Below are positions 17,449 to 25,885 of a DNA stretch of 64,000 nt, piece by piece; position 1 is the first letter of the stretch, and every line of letters begins with the position of its first letter. Origin of the DNA: Ensifer sp. USDA 6670. Lineage in GTDB: Bacteria > Pseudomonadota > Alphaproteobacteria > Rhizobiales > Rhizobiaceae. The position numbers and the translations under genes are program-made. Under the pieces are notes generated by a model. That model was not told where the DNA came from and did no database searches. It was given only the letters and a program-made list of their open reading frames with translations. Where the stretch lies: the NCBI GenBank assembly GCA_000421085.1, contig ATWE01000003.1:372001-436000 (forward strand), in the 5' to 3' direction.

Positions 17449-18732
17449 TCACCCTTTGAAGACGGCCGGCAGCCATAGAGAAAGGGCCGGAACATAGGTG
17501 ACGAGCCCGAGCACGATCAACCCCGCCAGGTAAAACGGCCATATGCTGCGCATCGCCTGCCAGACGGAGATTTTCCCGACTGCACAGGCGACGAACTGCA
17601 CGGCGCCCACTGGCGGCGTGTTGAGCCCGATGCCGAAGTTCAGGATCATGATGACGCCGAAATGAACCGGATCGACGCCATAGGCCATGGCCACCGGCAG
17701 GAAGATCGGGGTGCAGATGATGATGGTCGGGCCCATGTCCATGAAGGTGCCGAGGAACAGCATCAGAACGTTGAGCAACAGGAGTATGATGATCGGATTT
17801 TCCGAGATCGTGTTCATCCAGTCGATCAGCGCTGCGGGCACTCTCAGGAACGCCATCAGCCAGGAGAAGGCGGCCGCCATGCCGATAATGAGCAGGACCA
17901 TGGCCGTCGTGCGCACGGCCGCGAAGGTTGCCTGGACGAAATCCTGCCAGGTCATCTGCCGATAGACAAAGACGGTCACCGCAAGCGCATAGAGAACGGC
18001 GATGCAGGAGCTCTCGGTTGCGGTGAACACGCCCGAACGTACGCCCCCGAAGATGATGCCGATGAGCAGGAGGCCAGGCGCCGAAACCAGCAGGTAGCGC
18101 CCGACCCTGGCGAACCCGGGGAAGACCTCCGTCGGATAGCCGCGCCGGCGCGCAACGAAATAGGCGGTAGACATCAGTGCGGCCGCGTAAAGGAGGCCTG
18201 GAAGGATGCCGGCGGTGAATAGATCTGCGATCGAGATCTTTCCGCCTGCCGAGATCGAGTAGATGATCATATTGTGCGAAGGCGGCAGCATCAGCGCGAT
18301 CAAGGCCGCCATGGAAGTGACGTTGACGGCGTAATCCGCGCCGTAACCGCGCTGCTTCATCTGCGGGATCATGAGCCCGCCGACAGCGGCGGCTTCCGCC
18401 ACGGCCGAGCCTGAAATGCCGCCGAACAGCGTTGCGGTGACGATGTTGACCTGACCGAGCCCGCCCCGGATGTGCCCGACCAGCGAGGCCGCGAAGGCGA
18501 CGATCTTCTGGGCGATTCCGCCACGCACCATCAGATCGCCGGCATAGATGAAAAATGGAATGGCCAGCAGCGAAAACACGCTCATGCCGGAATTGAGCCG
18601 CTGAAAGATCACCAGCGGCGGCAGCCCCAGATAAAGAACCGTCGCGAAGGACGCGACGCCGAGGCAGAAGGCGATCGGCGTGCCGATCAGCATCAGCAGC
18701 GTGAACACGCCGAAGAGGATCATCATGTCCAT
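17449..18732 (-). CDS. TRAP transporter large membrane subunit (DctM type)
   Basis: The product is 427 aa with about twelve hydrophobic segments, the standard DctM length. Typical motifs are SGSAVAEAAAVGGLMIPQMK (about residues 110-130) and the C-terminal stretch GIGLNTPPVG. It is the ion-coupled channel of a TRAP importer with the small subunit just upstream (4 bp gap) and the binding protein further up. Given uxaC at the head of the operon, galacturonate or glucuronate is the likely substrate, which is inference from context. Confidence 0.9.
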   Translation of the reverse strand: MDMMILFGVFTLLMLIGTPIAFCLGVASFATVLYLGLPPLVIFQRLNSGMSVFSLLAIPFFIYAGDLMVRGGIAQKIVAFAASLVGHIRGGLGQVNIVTATLFGGISGSAVAEAAAVGGLMIPQMKQRGYGADYAVNVTSMAALIALMLPPSHNMIIYSISAGGKISIADLFTAGILPGLLYAAALMSTAYFVARRRGYPTEVFPGFARVGRYLLVSAPGLLLIGIIFGGVRSGVFTATESSCIAVLYALAVTVFVYRQMTWQDFVQATFAAVRTTAMVLLIIGMAAAFSWLMAFLRVPAALIDWMNTISENPIIILLLLNVLMLFLGTFMDMGPTIIICTPIFLPVAMAYGVDPVHFGVIMILNFGIGLNTPPVGAVQFVACAVGKISVWQAMRSIWPFYLAGLIVLGLVTYVPALSLWLPAVFKG

Positions 18733-18736
18733 CGCG

Positions 18737-19297
18737 TCAGGCCTTTATTTCAGCAGTTTCGAGTTCAGCGGCAACCTCCGCCGGTGGCATTTCGTCGAGA
18801 AGATCGTCGATCGGTTCCCCGGCAAGGCGCAGGACAATGCGTTCCAGCGCGAACAAACAAATGAGGACGCCGCCCGCGACGAGGGGCACGTAGCTCCATC
18901 CGCCGGAAATCTGCAGCGACGGCAGGATGGTGTTCCAGGTGAGAGCGACGAGCTGCCCACCATACCAGATCATGCCGATGCCGAAGGCGAGCGCGACGAT
19001 ATCGGAGATCATGCGCAGCCAGATCTTGCCGCCCTTCGGCACCACATAGAGCAGCACGTCGAAGCCGAGATGATAGTTTTCGCGCACGCCGACGGCGGCA
19101 CCCAGAAAGATGAACCAGCTCATCAGCATGACGGCGCCGGGCTCGGTCCAGCTCGGCGAGTCGTTCAACACGTAGCGGCAGAACACCTGCCAGGCTACGA
19201 TGAGCGTCATCGCGACGAGGCCCACACCCGCCATCCAGAGCGAGAGGGTTCCCAGCCAGGAGAGGCCCCGGCCCAATTTTGCCAATCCGTTAGACAA
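18737..19297 (-). CDS. TRAP transporter small membrane subunit (DctQ type), TTG start
   Basis: The product is 186 aa with four membrane helices and the family motif VFCRYVLNDSPSWTEPGA (about residues 37-54). I place the start at TTG 19297: AGGA lies 8 bases upstream, and no ATG or GTG with a ribosome site occurs near. The open frame continues up into the RIME-like repeat, whose translation is not credible. It pairs with the downstream DctM protein. Confidence 0.85.
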   Translation of the reverse strand: MSNGLAKLGRGLSWLGTLSLWMAGVGLVAMTLIVAWQVFCRYVLNDSPSWTEPGAVMLMSWFIFLGAAVGVRENYHLGFDVLLYVVPKGGKIWLRMISDIVALAFGIGMIWYGGQLVALTWNTILPSLQISGGWSYVPLVAGGVLICLFALERIVLRLAGEPIDDLLDEMPPAEVAAELETAEIKA

Positions 19298-19352
19298 GGT
19301 TTCATTCCTATCGAAAGGGACGGGCAGGCTGCTGCAGCCGCCTTTGCGCTCG

Positions 19353-19463
19353 ATCACGATGATTTCAGGCCGGGTCGATCTGAAATCATGAACGTGACCT
19401 ATTCTAATTATTAGAGCGGGACGCGGGCGGAAAACCGCACACACTTTTCCTCATCCCGCTCTA
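19353..19463. repeat. Full RIME-like element with two palindromes
   Basis: The first palindrome is atcacgatgatttcag with ctgaaatcatgaacgtgac around gccgggtcgat. The second is tagagcgggacgcgggcgg with the complementary cctcatcccgctcta. The same two-palindrome layout, in the opposite order, is at 57500-57609. It lies between the TRAP binding-protein gene and the small-subunit gene, so it is transcribed and could fold in the mRNA. Confidence 0.8.
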
Positions 19464-19500
19464 ACGCGCATGGGCACAGCAGACCTGCCAGTCTGACTCG

Positions 19501-20478
19501 TCACTGCACCGCGCGAACGTCCTCGACCATCTTCTTCAAGACCTCATCGGTGACGTGCTTTTCGTAGACCGGCTTCATTGCATCGATGAAGCCCTGCTTT
19601 TCGGGCGTGGTGATCTTCGCGCCGGCCGCTTCGACCTTCGCCCGCGACTCCTTCACCTTGGCAGCCCAGAGCTCGCGCTGCTTGGCAACACTGTCCTTCG
19701 CGGCCTGCTTGAAGATCTCCTGGTCTTCCGGCGTGAGCTTGTCGAAGGCGGCCTTGTTCATGACGAATACCTCCGGAAGGATGGTGTGTTCGTCGAGCGA
19801 GTAGTTCTTGGCCACTTCGAAATGCTTGGCGGTGTCGTAGCTTGGAAAATTGTTTTCCGCGCCGTCGATGACGCCCGTTTCGATGCCCGAATAGACTTCG
19901 CCGTAGGGCATCGGCGTAGCGTTCGCCCCGAGTGCTGCCACCATGTCGACGAAGATGTCCGACTGGATGACGCGGAACTTCAGGCCCTTCATGTCCTCAA
20001 CCGTATTGATCGGCTTCTGCTTGTTGTAGAAGGAACGCGCGCCGGCGTCATAGAAGGCAAGCACCACCACTCCGGCGCCTTCGAAGGCCTTCTTGATCTG
20101 GTCGCCGATCGCGCCGTCCATCACCTTGTGCATGTGCTCTTCCGAACGGAAGAGGTAGGGCAACGCCGGAACGATCGATTCCTTCACCGTTCCGTTGAAG
20201 GGCGCCATCGACACGCGGTTCAGTTCGATCACTCCGGAGCGCACCTGCTCGATCGTATCCTTTTCCTCTCCGAGCTGCGCGGAGTGATAGACCTCGACGG
20301 AGTAGCGGCCGGCCGTGCGCTCCTTGACCAGCTCGCCGAAATACTTGACCCCCTCGACCGTCGGATAGCCGTCCGGATGCGTGTCGGACGAGCGCAGCAC
20401 CGTCTGAGCATTGGCTGCATTGCCCATGAATGACGCGGCGACCAATAGACCCGCCGCCAGTTTGACCAGGGTTTTCAT
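19501..20478 (-). CDS. TRAP transporter periplasmic binding protein (DctP family)
   Basis: The product is 325 aa. A Sec signal peptide (MKTLVKLAAGLLVAASFMG, cleavage near ANA-QTV) is followed by a DctP fold. The motif ending in EVYSGIETGVIDGAENN (about residue 190) contains the Arg-rich carboxylate-binding strand region LKFRVIQSD just before it. GGGAGGA precedes ATG 20478. The conserved arginine in this family pairs with a substrate carboxylate, which fits a hexuronate. It is 31 bp downstream of uxaC and upstream of the membrane subunits. Confidence 0.9.
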   Translation of the reverse strand: MKTLVKLAAGLLVAASFMGNAANAQTVLRSSDTHPDGYPTVEGVKYFGELVKERTAGRYSVEVYHSAQLGEEKDTIEQVRSGVIELNRVSMAPFNGTVKESIVPALPYLFRSEEHMHKVMDGAIGDQIKKAFEGAGVVVLAFYDAGARSFYNKQKPINTVEDMKGLKFRVIQSDIFVDMVAALGANATPMPYGEVYSGIETGVIDGAENNFPSYDTAKHFEVAKNYSLDEHTILPEVFVMNKAAFDKLTPEDQEIFKQAAKDSVAKQRELWAAKVKESRAKVEAAGAKITTPEKQGFIDAMKPVYEKHVTDEVLKKMVEDVRAVQ

Positions 20479-20509
20479 GCTTTTCCTCCCGTTTGCATGA
20501 TGTGAATTC

Positions 20510-21919
20510 TCAGAGCCGGTACGCCTCCTTCGCGAGACCATAGGCAAGGTCCCGCGCAAGCTCGTACGCCTCATCCTCCCGCAGGCGATGTTCCGCGACC
20601 AGACCTGCGAGAAATGCGCAGTCGACCCGGCGCGCAACGTCGTGGCGCGCGGGGATGGACGGGAACGCCCTTGTGTCGTCGTTGAAACCGACGGTGTTGT
20701 AGAAACCCGCGGTCTCGGTGGTCATCTCACGGAAGCGTCGCATCCCCTCCGCACTGTCGTGGAACCACCATGCGGGCCCGAGCTTCAGCGCCGGATAGAC
20801 GCCGGCAAGCGGCGCAAGCTCGCGCGCATAGCTCGTCTCGTCCAGCGTGAAGAGAATGACGGTCAGATCGCGCTCGAGCCCGACTGCGTCGAGCAACGGC
20901 TTGAGTGCGGTCACATAGTCGGTGCGTGCCGGAATATCGAAGCCCTTGTCGCGGCCGAACTTTGCCAGAATCGCGGGTGAGTGGTTGCGGAACGAGCCCG
21001 GATGAATCTGCATGACAAGCCCATCGTCCAGACTCATCTTCGCCATCTCGGTCAGCATCTGCGCCCGGAACAAGCGCCGCTCGTCGGCATTCGCCTTGCC
21101 CAGGCGCACCTTGTCGAAGAGTGCCGCGGCCTCTGCTTGCGGAAGATTGGCGGTGTCTGCGGTCGCATGGCCGTGATCCGTCGAGGTGGCGCCGAAATTC
21201 TTGAAATAGGCGCGGCGGGCGCGATGGGCGTCCAGATAGCCCGACCATGTTCCGGTGTCGGCGCCGGTGATGTCGCCGAGCTTATCGAGATTGATCGAGA
21301 AACCCTGGAAATCCGGATCGACCACCGCGTCGGGACGGTAGGCGGGTACGACCCGTCCTTTCCAGCCGCTTTCCAGGATCTTCGCGTGCCATCCCAGATC
21401 GTCCAGGGCACTGTCGGTCGTGGAGATCACCTCGATATTGAACCGCTCGTAGAGTGCGCGCGGGCGGTAATCCGCACGCTTCAGGCATTCGGCGACGTGG
21501 TCGTAAAGCCGATCCGAACTGGCGGCGGAGGGCAGCTCGTCGATGCCGAAGAGCTCCGAGAGCGTATAGTCGAACCAAAGCCGCGTCGGCGTGCCGCGAA
21601 AGAGATGGTAGTTCTCGCAGAAACGCCGCCAGATCGCGCGGCCATCCGTCTCAACCGGCGAACCGTCGAGCGTCGGAACGCCGAGCTCTTCCAGCCTGAT
21701 GCCCTGGCTGAACAGCATGCGGAACACATAATGGTCCGGCACGATGAGGAGTTGCGCGGGGTCGGGAAAAGCTTCGTCCAGCGCATACCAACGCGGCTCG
21801 GTATGCCCATGCGGGCTGACGATCGGCAGTCCGCTTACTTCGGCATATAGCCTCCGTGCCAGCGCACGGGTGCGCTCTTCGGCCGGAAACAACAGATCTG
21901 GATCGATCAGTCCCCTCAT
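20510..21919 (-). CDS. uxaC: Glucuronate isomerase / uronate isomerase
   Basis: The product is 469 aa, the family norm. The amidohydrolase-like fold shows the metal motif PHGHTEP (about residues 33-39) and long helical inserts typical of UxaC, with TDHGHATADT around residue 245. A GTG codon directly precedes ATG 21919; GGAGG upstream fits either. It converts D-galacturonate to tagaturonate or D-glucuronate to fructuronate in the cytoplasm. It leads the operon with a TRAP importer. UxaB/UxuB and UxaA/UxuA are not in the window, so later steps must be encoded elsewhere. Confidence 0.93.
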   Translation of the reverse strand: MRGLIDPDLLFPAEERTRALARRLYAEVSGLPIVSPHGHTEPRWYALDEAFPDPAQLLIVPDHYVFRMLFSQGIRLEELGVPTLDGSPVETDGRAIWRRFCENYHLFRGTPTRLWFDYTLSELFGIDELPSAASSDRLYDHVAECLKRADYRPRALYERFNIEVISTTDSALDDLGWHAKILESGWKGRVVPAYRPDAVVDPDFQGFSINLDKLGDITGADTGTWSGYLDAHRARRAYFKNFGATSTDHGHATADTANLPQAEAAALFDKVRLGKANADERRLFRAQMLTEMAKMSLDDGLVMQIHPGSFRNHSPAILAKFGRDKGFDIPARTDYVTALKPLLDAVGLERDLTVILFTLDETSYARELAPLAGVYPALKLGPAWWFHDSAEGMRRFREMTTETAGFYNTVGFNDDTRAFPSIPARHDVARRVDCAFLAGLVAEHRLREDEAYELARDLAYGLAKEAYRL

Positions 21920-21973
21920 CACTCTCCCGCTCCTCCAACAGGTGCTCTATGGCTACGGCTTGTAAAATATATT

Positions 21974-22008
21974 GTCAACATACAAACTTCATGAAGTTGT
22001 ATGATGAC
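21974..22008. promoter_or_regulatory. Large palindromic operator between uxaC and the Gfo/Idh/MocA gene
   Basis: A perfect 14-bp core, aacttcatgaagtt (21985-21998), is flanked by gtcaacataca on the left and tgtatgatgac on the right. Those arms are complementary apart from one mismatch and one bulged base. It sits 55 bp upstream of uxaC and 70 bp upstream of the divergent oxidoreductase gene, so it can control both. TTGTATG-type half-sites fit a FadR-subfamily GntR protein, and one is encoded in the operon. Confidence 0.75.
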
Positions 22009-22077
22009 TTTCTTGCCGCGCACCGATGCAGGATGTAGATAGAGATCCGGAGGAAGTTTGGCGGAGGGGGTGACGGA

Positions 22078-23097
22078 ATGAAAAAGACGCGCATCGGCGT
22101 GATCGGACTCGGCATGGCGGCCGCGCCGCATGCCAAAAGCCTGCTGGACCTCAAGGAGAGAGTTGAGGTCGCTGCCGCCTTCAGTCCCACGGCCGCGAGG
22201 CGGAATGCCTTTTCCGAGTCCTATGGTTTCAAGACTTGCGACTCCGCCGAGACGATCTTCCATGATCCGTCGATCACGGCCGTGATGATATTGACGCCGC
22301 CGAGCACTCATCTCGATCTGGTGCGGCAGGCGGCCGAATCGGGCAAGCATGTGCTTCTTGAAAAGCCCCTGGAGATCACGCCGGAGCGATCGGAAGCCCT
22401 GGTGACGGTGGCCGAGCGCGCCGGAATAAAACTCGGCATCGTGCTTCAGCACCGCTTTCGCAGGGTCAGCCGGGAACTTTCGAAGCTCATCGATGAAGGC
22501 CGCCTCGGGCAAATTGTCAGTGCTTCGGCCCGGCTGCACAACTGGCGGCCGCAAAGCTATTACGATCAACCGGGCCGGGGTACGCGGGCTCGCGACGGCG
22601 GCGGCGTGCTTCTCACCCAGGCCATACACACGCTCGACCTTCTCGTTTGGCTCGCCGGCCTGCCGGAAGAGGTCAAGGCCTATGCGGCGACGAGCGGAAT
22701 CCACCGCATGGAAACCGAAGACCTGGCGATGGCAGTGATCCGCTTCGCAGGCGGCGCGATTGGGAGCGTGAGCGCGACCACCTGCGCTTATCCCGGCGAT
22801 CCGGACGAGATAGACATAATCGGAACACGCGGCATGGCGCGTCTTGGCGGCCGGCGTCTTGCCGTTTCCTTCCACGACGGAGCGGAACTCTCAGTCGAGG
22901 AAGAGGCTGCTGGTGGTGCCGGCGCCGATCCGATGGCATTTCCCCATCACCATCACCGTGCGGTCCTTGCCGACTTTCTCGATGCCGTCGAGGGCGGTGG
23001 CGAACCTCGCGTCAACGGGCGCGAGGCCTTGAAGGTCCACCGGCTCATCGATGCGATTCTCCGCGCTTCGGAAAGCGGGCAGGCGCACCGCCTCTGA
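22078..23097 (+). CDS. Gfo/Idh/MocA family NAD(P)-dependent oxidoreductase
   Basis: The product is 339 aa. The N-terminal Rossmann fold begins IGVIGLGMAAAPHAKSL (residues 5-21), followed by the family motif EKPLEIT (about residues 96-102). The C-terminal alpha/beta domain carries DGGGVLLTQAIHTLDLL with the usual catalytic-site histidine. The ATG lies after GGAGGGGGTGA. It is divergent from the uronate operon and shares the palindrome with it, so it probably oxidises or reduces a uronate or related sugar. A natural four-histidine run (FPHHHHRAV) lies near residue 290. Confidence 0.88.
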   Translation: MKKTRIGVIGLGMAAAPHAKSLLDLKERVEVAAAFSPTAARRNAFSESYGFKTCDSAETIFHDPSITAVMILTPPSTHLDLVRQAAESGKHVLLEKPLEITPERSEALVTVAERAGIKLGIVLQHRFRRVSRELSKLIDEGRLGQIVSASARLHNWRPQSYYDQPGRGTRARDGGGVLLTQAIHTLDLLVWLAGLPEEVKAYAATSGIHRMETEDLAMAVIRFAGGAIGSVSATTCAYPGDPDEIDIIGTRGMARLGGRRLAVSFHDGAELSVEEEAAGGAGADPMAFPHHHHRAVLADFLDAVEGGGEPRVNGREALKVHRLIDAILRASESGQAHRL

Positions 23098-23201
23098 GCC
23101 GTCGGCCGACCCTCGGTCCCGGAACAAGCTTTTTTCCGCGGCGTTGCTTATAAATGCGACGAGGCGGAGGCCAGGTTCCGTCACCGGCGGGGCGTTGATC
23201 C

Positions 23202-24194
23202 ATGGGTGCAAACGAAGTCGAACTTGCCGAAAAACTGGAGGCCGCGGAGCCGGGCAGGGGGCGTGCAGCCGACACGCCCGCAGATATCCCCGCCAAGGGG
23301 ATGCGGGACGTTTTCTGGCGGGTGTTTTGCGAAATAGGCGAAGAGCGGGTCATGCTGATAGCCGCGGGGGTAAGCTTCTATCTTCTGCTGTCGCTCTTTC
23401 CCGCGATGGGTGCCCTCGTCTCGATCTACGGGCTCGTCGCGGATCCATCCGAAATCGGCACCCATGTCGGTATCCTGCAGGCGCTTCTGCCGGCGGACTC
23501 CTACGGGCTGATCATGGACCAGCTGGAGACCCTGACGACGCAGAAGCCGTCCACTCTCGGCATCGGTTTCTTCGTGAGCCTGTCAATCTCCCTATGGTTG
23601 GCAGCCAACGGCATCGCCGCCCTCTTCGACGCGATGAACGTGGCCTATGGAGAAAGGGAAAAGAGAGGCTTTCTGTCGAGAACCCTCCTGTGCATCGCGT
23701 TCACCTTCGCGGCGCTCCTCTTCGCGGTCGCGCTGATCGCGGCGATCGGCGTCGTGCCGGCCGTACTGGCCTATGTGTGGGTCGACCGTTGGGTCGAGCT
23801 CGTGACCCGAGCGGCGAGATGGCCCGCGGTAGTCCTCCTCGTCACCTTCGGCACCATCCTCATCTATCGTTTCGGGCCGAGCCGCGAGCGGGCGAAAATG
23901 CGGTGGCTCAACTGGGGCGCGGTGTTCAGCACCTTGTTTTGGTTGGCCGCCTCATGGCTCTTTTCCTACTATCTGGAACATTTCGCCAACTACAACGCGA
24001 CATACGGCGCTCTCGGTGCGCTCGCCGGTCTCATGACATGGGTGTGGATCTCGGTGATGATCCTCATCATCGGCGCACTCATCAACGCCGAACTCGAACA
24101 CCAGACAGCGCTAGATTCGACGACAGGCAAGCCGCTTCCGTTGGGCGAGCGCGGTGCTCATGTGGCCGATACCATAGGCGAGGCGGCTGACTGA
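23202..24194 (+). CDS. YihY/BrkB family inner-membrane protein, first copy
   Basis: The product is 330 aa with six hydrophobic segments. The family pattern RVFCEIGEERVMLIAAGVSF (about residues 41-60) and the final HFANYNATYGALGAL with WVWISVMILIIGALINAELE are visible. The C-terminus is cytoplasmic and charged. The family is widespread but without an agreed biochemical function; older names (RNase BN, BrkB) are not reliable guides. It is closely related to the protein at 26378-27364 3 kb away. Confidence 0.88.
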   Translation: MGANEVELAEKLEAAEPGRGRAADTPADIPAKGMRDVFWRVFCEIGEERVMLIAAGVSFYLLLSLFPAMGALVSIYGLVADPSEIGTHVGILQALLPADSYGLIMDQLETLTTQKPSTLGIGFFVSLSISLWLAANGIAALFDAMNVAYGEREKRGFLSRTLLCIAFTFAALLFAVALIAAIGVVPAVLAYVWVDRWVELVTRAARWPAVVLLVTFGTILIYRFGPSRERAKMRWLNWGAVFSTLFWLAASWLFSYYLEHFANYNATYGALGALAGLMTWVWISVMILIIGALINAELEHQTALDSTTGKPLPLGERGAHVADTIGEAAD

Positions 24195-24290
24195 TCAGCC
24201 GGAGCATGCGCCGGCTGGCGCCGCCAAGGAACTATCACGGCTCGCTGCGCATTTCAGAAGACCGGGCGTACGGTGCTGGAGGACTATATC

Positions 24291-24809
24291 ATGGCAGATC
24301 GTGACCTGTTGGGCCTGGCGGCCAGCGCGAAGATCGGCGGACATCCGATCCATCCGATGCTCGTTCCCTTTCCCATCGCGCTTCTCGTCGCAGCGTTGTT
24401 TTCCGACCTCGTATATCTCGCGAACGGAAATTCATTCTGGGCGGACGTGTCGATGTGGTCGGTGGGCGCAGCCATCGTGACGGCAGCTCTGGCTGCTCTG
24501 GCGGGGCTGACGGATTTCCTGGGGAATGCCCGCATTCGGGCCATCGACGATGCGTGGAGGCATATGATTGGTAACGTGATCGTCGTGCTGCTCGCAATCG
24601 GGAGCTTCTGGCTGCGATACGAGACCGGCGCCGTCGAGGCAGTGTGGCCCTGGGGGTTGCTGCTGTCACTCGCGACCGTTCTCATGCTTCTGTACACCGG
24701 ATGGAAGGGCGGAGAGCTTGTGTATCATCATCGCGTCGGCATGCAGCCAGAGGCTGATGAAGGCTCTGCCACGCCGCCCTTAACGGGACATACGACCAGG
24801 CACAGCTAA
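24291..24809 (+). CDS. DUF2231 membrane protein
   Basis: The product is 172 aa from ATG 24291, with GGAGGA 8 bases upstream; a GTG 18 bases earlier is less likely because it overlaps that ribosome site. It begins with the DUF2231 hallmark GGHPIHPMLVPFPIALL (about residues 16-32), followed by three more membrane helices and a polar tail. Function is unknown. A related but shorter protein is encoded at 28943-29371. Confidence 0.85.
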   Translation: MADRDLLGLAASAKIGGHPIHPMLVPFPIALLVAALFSDLVYLANGNSFWADVSMWSVGAAIVTAALAALAGLTDFLGNARIRAIDDAWRHMIGNVIVVLLAIGSFWLRYETGAVEAVWPWGLLLSLATVLMLLYTGWKGGELVYHHRVGMQPEADEGSATPPLTGHTTRHS

Positions 24810-24877
24810 TGCTGCCGATACTAAGGAACATTTCGGCCGAGTAAGCGGTTCTTCAAAGCTTAAAGGCGAGGTGAGCT

Positions 24878-25378
24878 TTGGAACAACCACCAGTTCGACC
24901 TGACGGATTGCAAATCGAAGAAAACCGGGCGTTCCAGGAATCCTTCTGGAGGGCGGAGCGCATAGCCTGGTTTTTTTTCGGCCTCGCGCTCATTACAGCG
25001 ACCCTGGGCATCACCGGCTCCGGTGGCTTTCTTGCGAGACAGGTCGCAACTTTCGATAACGGCTCTGTCGAAGTGCCCAGATTCAGCCGGTGGGAGGCCT
25101 CCGATACGCTGAACGCGACACTGGCCGGGGGCGGGGAAGAGCGCAGTCTGACCTTGTCGCCCGAATTCTTCCGGACATTTCAGGTGGAAGATATCGATCC
25201 TCCGCCGATCTCTGCCGAAGGAAGCGGCGACGGTTTGCTCTATCGCTTCCGGTCCGGTTCGTCGCAGCCCCTTGAGCTGACGCTGCACCTTCGCTCCCAG
25301 GCACCGGGCATCGTCTCTTACCGAGCAAGTGTCAATGGCGAGCCGCCGCAGGCGGTGCGAACAATCGTCTGGCCCTAG
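24878..25378 (+). CDS. Hypothetical single-pass membrane protein upstream of a YetF-like protein
   Basis: The product is 166 aa from TTG 24878 with AGGCGAGG upstream; no ATG is available. It has one membrane segment (IAWFFFGLALITATLGI, about residues 29-45), then an extracytoplasmic beta-rich region of about 110 residues ending in VRTIVWP. No named domain is recognised. It is 10 bp from the YetF-like gene and probably co-transcribed, suggesting a two-component membrane complex. Confidence 0.75.
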   Translation: MEQPPVRPDGLQIEENRAFQESFWRAERIAWFFFGLALITATLGITGSGGFLARQVATFDNGSVEVPRFSRWEASDTLNATLAGGGEERSLTLSPEFFRTFQVEDIDPPPISAEGSGDGLLYRFRSGSSQPLELTLHLRSQAPGIVSYRASVNGEPPQAVRTIVWP

Positions 25379-25388
25379 GAGATACTGA

Positions 25389-25829
25389 ATGGATTCCGTC
25401 GCTCGCGGTATCACCATCTACTTCATACTCCTCGTCGCGCTACGGCTCTCGGGAAGACGCACGGTCGCGCAGATGACCACCTTCGATTTCGTGCTGCTGC
25501 TCATCATCGCAGAAACGACCCAGCAGGCATTGCTGGGCGACGATTTCTCCATCGTCAATGCTACGCTGCTCATCCTGACACTCTTCAGCGTCGACATCGT
25601 TCTCTCCTACGTAAAACAATGGTCGCCGAGGATCGCCTTGTTCCTGGACGGTACGGCAACCGTGCTCATCGCGGACGGAAAAGTGGACGAGCGGGCCTTA
25701 CGCAGAGCGCGGGTCAATCTCGAGGACATACTTGTCGCGGCCCGGGAGCAGCAGGGTCTGGCTCGCCTCGACCAGATCAAATTCGCTGTCCTCGAGGCCG
25801 ACGGGGGAATAAGCATCATCCCTAGATGA
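25389..25829 (+). CDS. YetF/DUF421 family membrane protein
   Basis: The product is 146 aa. Two to three membrane helices carry the family motif LRLSGRRTVAQMTTFDFVLLL (about residues 18-38, quoted in part). The C-terminal cytoplasmic domain runs from IADGKVDERAL to FAVLEADGGISIIPR, the DUF421 signature ending. GGAGATACTG precedes the ATG. Members of this family have been linked to Bacillus spore or membrane biology, but the function here is unknown. It is paired with the gene just upstream. Confidence 0.85.
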   Translation: MDSVARGITIYFILLVALRLSGRRTVAQMTTFDFVLLLIIAETTQQALLGDDFSIVNATLLILTLFSVDIVLSYVKQWSPRIALFLDGTATVLIADGKVDERALRRARVNLEDILVAAREQQGLARLDQIKFAVLEADGGISIIPR

Positions 25830-25885
25830 CGTGAGCGGGTGCCGACGGCTGGAATTCCCGGTTCGGCCGCCAATATAGGCGCCAC

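Noticed and set aside
16691..17452. GTG 17452 as start of the GntR gene overlapping the TRAP stop
   Set aside because: The AAAGGG site abuts this GTG with no spacing, while ATG 17440 has a workable distance; kept only as an alternative.
22940..22960. A run of His codons considered as an affinity-tag or cloning trace
   Set aside because: Only four histidines occur, inside a conserved oxidoreductase domain and not at a terminus.
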